A stretch of 64,000 nt of DNA from CAZOOK01 sp964581385 (lineage in GTDB: Bacteria; Pseudomonadota; Gammaproteobacteria; Nevskiales; Nevskiaceae). A program made the position numbers and the translations under genes. A model generated the notes under the pieces. That model was not told the DNA's origin. It ran no database searches and saw only the letters and a program-made list of their open reading frames with translations. The stretch spans positions 1-64,000 of the forward strand of contig CAZOOK010000015.1 of NCBI GenBank assembly GCA_964581385.1, written 5' to 3'. This document shows positions 63,460 to 64,000 of this stretch, piece by piece. The number at the start of each line of letters is the position of its first letter. The stretch's first letter is position 1.

Positions 63460-64000
63460 ATGACTTTTTCCTGGAGTCGAACTTTGAGCTCACTGTTTTC
63501 ACCCCTCACGCTGCGATCTCTTACCCTGCCGAACAGGATCGTTGTTTCCCCAATGTGCCAGTACGTGGCTGAGGACGGCAAAGCGACTGCGTGGCATCTG
63601 ATGCACCTTGGCACGCTTGCACAATCGGGGGCGGGAATGCTGTGCATCGAGGCGACCGCAGTGCTGCCGGAGGGGCGTATCACTCATGGGTGTCTTGGCC
63701 TGTGGGACGATGCTACCGAATCGGCGCTGAAGCCGGTCGTAGCCGCGGTCCGGGACTACTCGAACACTCCGCTGATCATGCAGGTCGCCCATGCCGGTCG
63801 TAAGGCCTCGAGTCGTGTTCCCTGGGAGGGTGGAGAACTCATTCTGCCCGCCGCCGATGGATGGACGATTTATGGCCCCTCGGCCATTTCGCAGAAGGAT
63901 GGTGAAAATCCCCCCGTCGAACTGGATGAGGCCGGCATGCGTCGCATTCGCGATGCCTTCGGCGAAACGGCGAGAAGGGCTTTGCGATTGGGCGTTCACG
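63460..64000 (+). CDS. Old-yellow-enzyme family oxidoreductase, runs off the window
   Basis: An incomplete gene, open to the right edge (180 codons seen). It starts MTFSWSRTLSSLFSPLTLRSLTLPNR and continues with IVVSPMCQYVAEDG, QVAHAGRKAS and a region ending RRALRLGVH, the N-terminal half of an OYE/YqjM-type enzyme. The family reduces activated double bonds with FMN and NAD(P)H. TTTGGAG precedes the ATG. It is divergent from iorA by 200 bases and is the full-length partner of the truncated copy at 59523-60240. Confidence 0.88.
   Translation, partial: MTFSWSRTLSSLFSPLTLRSLTLPNRIVVSPMCQYVAEDGKATAWHLMHLGTLAQSGAGMLCIEATAVLPEGRITHGCLGLWDDATESALKPVVAAVRDYSNTPLIMQVAHAGRKASSRVPWEGGELILPAADGWTIYGPSAISQKDGENPPVELDEAGMRRIRDAFGETARRALRLGVH

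Overview
The window is GC-rich proteobacterial DNA, most probably from a gamma- or betaproteobacterium. The signs are a CTGT-N8-ACAG type SOS box, an imuB-dnaE2 mutagenesis pair, an IHF-alpha-like gene, a SWIB-domain gene and an S1/P1 nuclease. It carries the replication and partition core of a large plasmid or chromid: a Rep_3-type initiator (18291-19712), a set of eight 20-bp iterons next to AT-rich DNA (19937-20262), and overlapping parA and parB (20309-22317). I see no rRNA or tRNA genes. Genus cannot be assigned from sequence alone.

Layout. 62-6637 holds accessory genes: a luciferase-like flavin oxidoreductase, small exported or membrane proteins, a plasmid-type AAA ATPase and a DHA2-type MFS efflux pump. 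6948-17523 is a complete type I secretion locus: TolC, an HlyB-like ABC exporter, an HlyD-like adaptor, a 1550-residue secreted protein with seven 66-residue tandem repeats, and a small membrane protein encoded just upstream of it. 18291-22333 is the replicon core. 23211-28016 is an SOS-controlled imuB-dnaE2 unit with no visible imuA.

28493-38739 is the most notable object. It is a 10,247-bp integrative element that interrupts an SRAP (YedK/HMCES-like) gene. The two halves of that gene lie at 38740-38942 and 28033-28486, and rejoin in frame to give exactly 218 codons plus a stop. The element has an 8-bp terminal inverted repeat (TTTAGGAG/CTCCTAAA) and a 6-bp direct repeat (CTGTTG) at its borders. 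It carries a translationally coupled module of three tyrosine-recombinase-fold proteins plus a small helix-turn-helix/coiled-coil protein. Its cargo is a double-domain KaiC-like ATPase with an overlapping partner gene, a Crp/Fnr regulator, and a second, divergent SRAP protein that could replace the one it destroys.

39141-48722 holds small exported proteins, an IHF-alpha-like protein, a possible HEPN-like protein, an S1/P1 nuclease, a ClpP-fold membrane protein, a SWIB protein, and a four-gene ferric-reductase/Rieske operon. 48903-64000 is a metabolic region dense in regulators (LysR, NarL-like, AraC, TetR). It contains an aldehyde dehydrogenase and an alpha/beta hydrolase. It also holds a molybdenum-hydroxylase system: iorA, iorB, and the maturation genes xdhC and mocA. 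Here an oye/iorA pair appears to have been duplicated in mirror image around iorB, and one copy has decayed. An intact-looking OYE gene runs off the right edge.

All functional calls come from reading motifs. No database search was run. GC comments are visual estimates.
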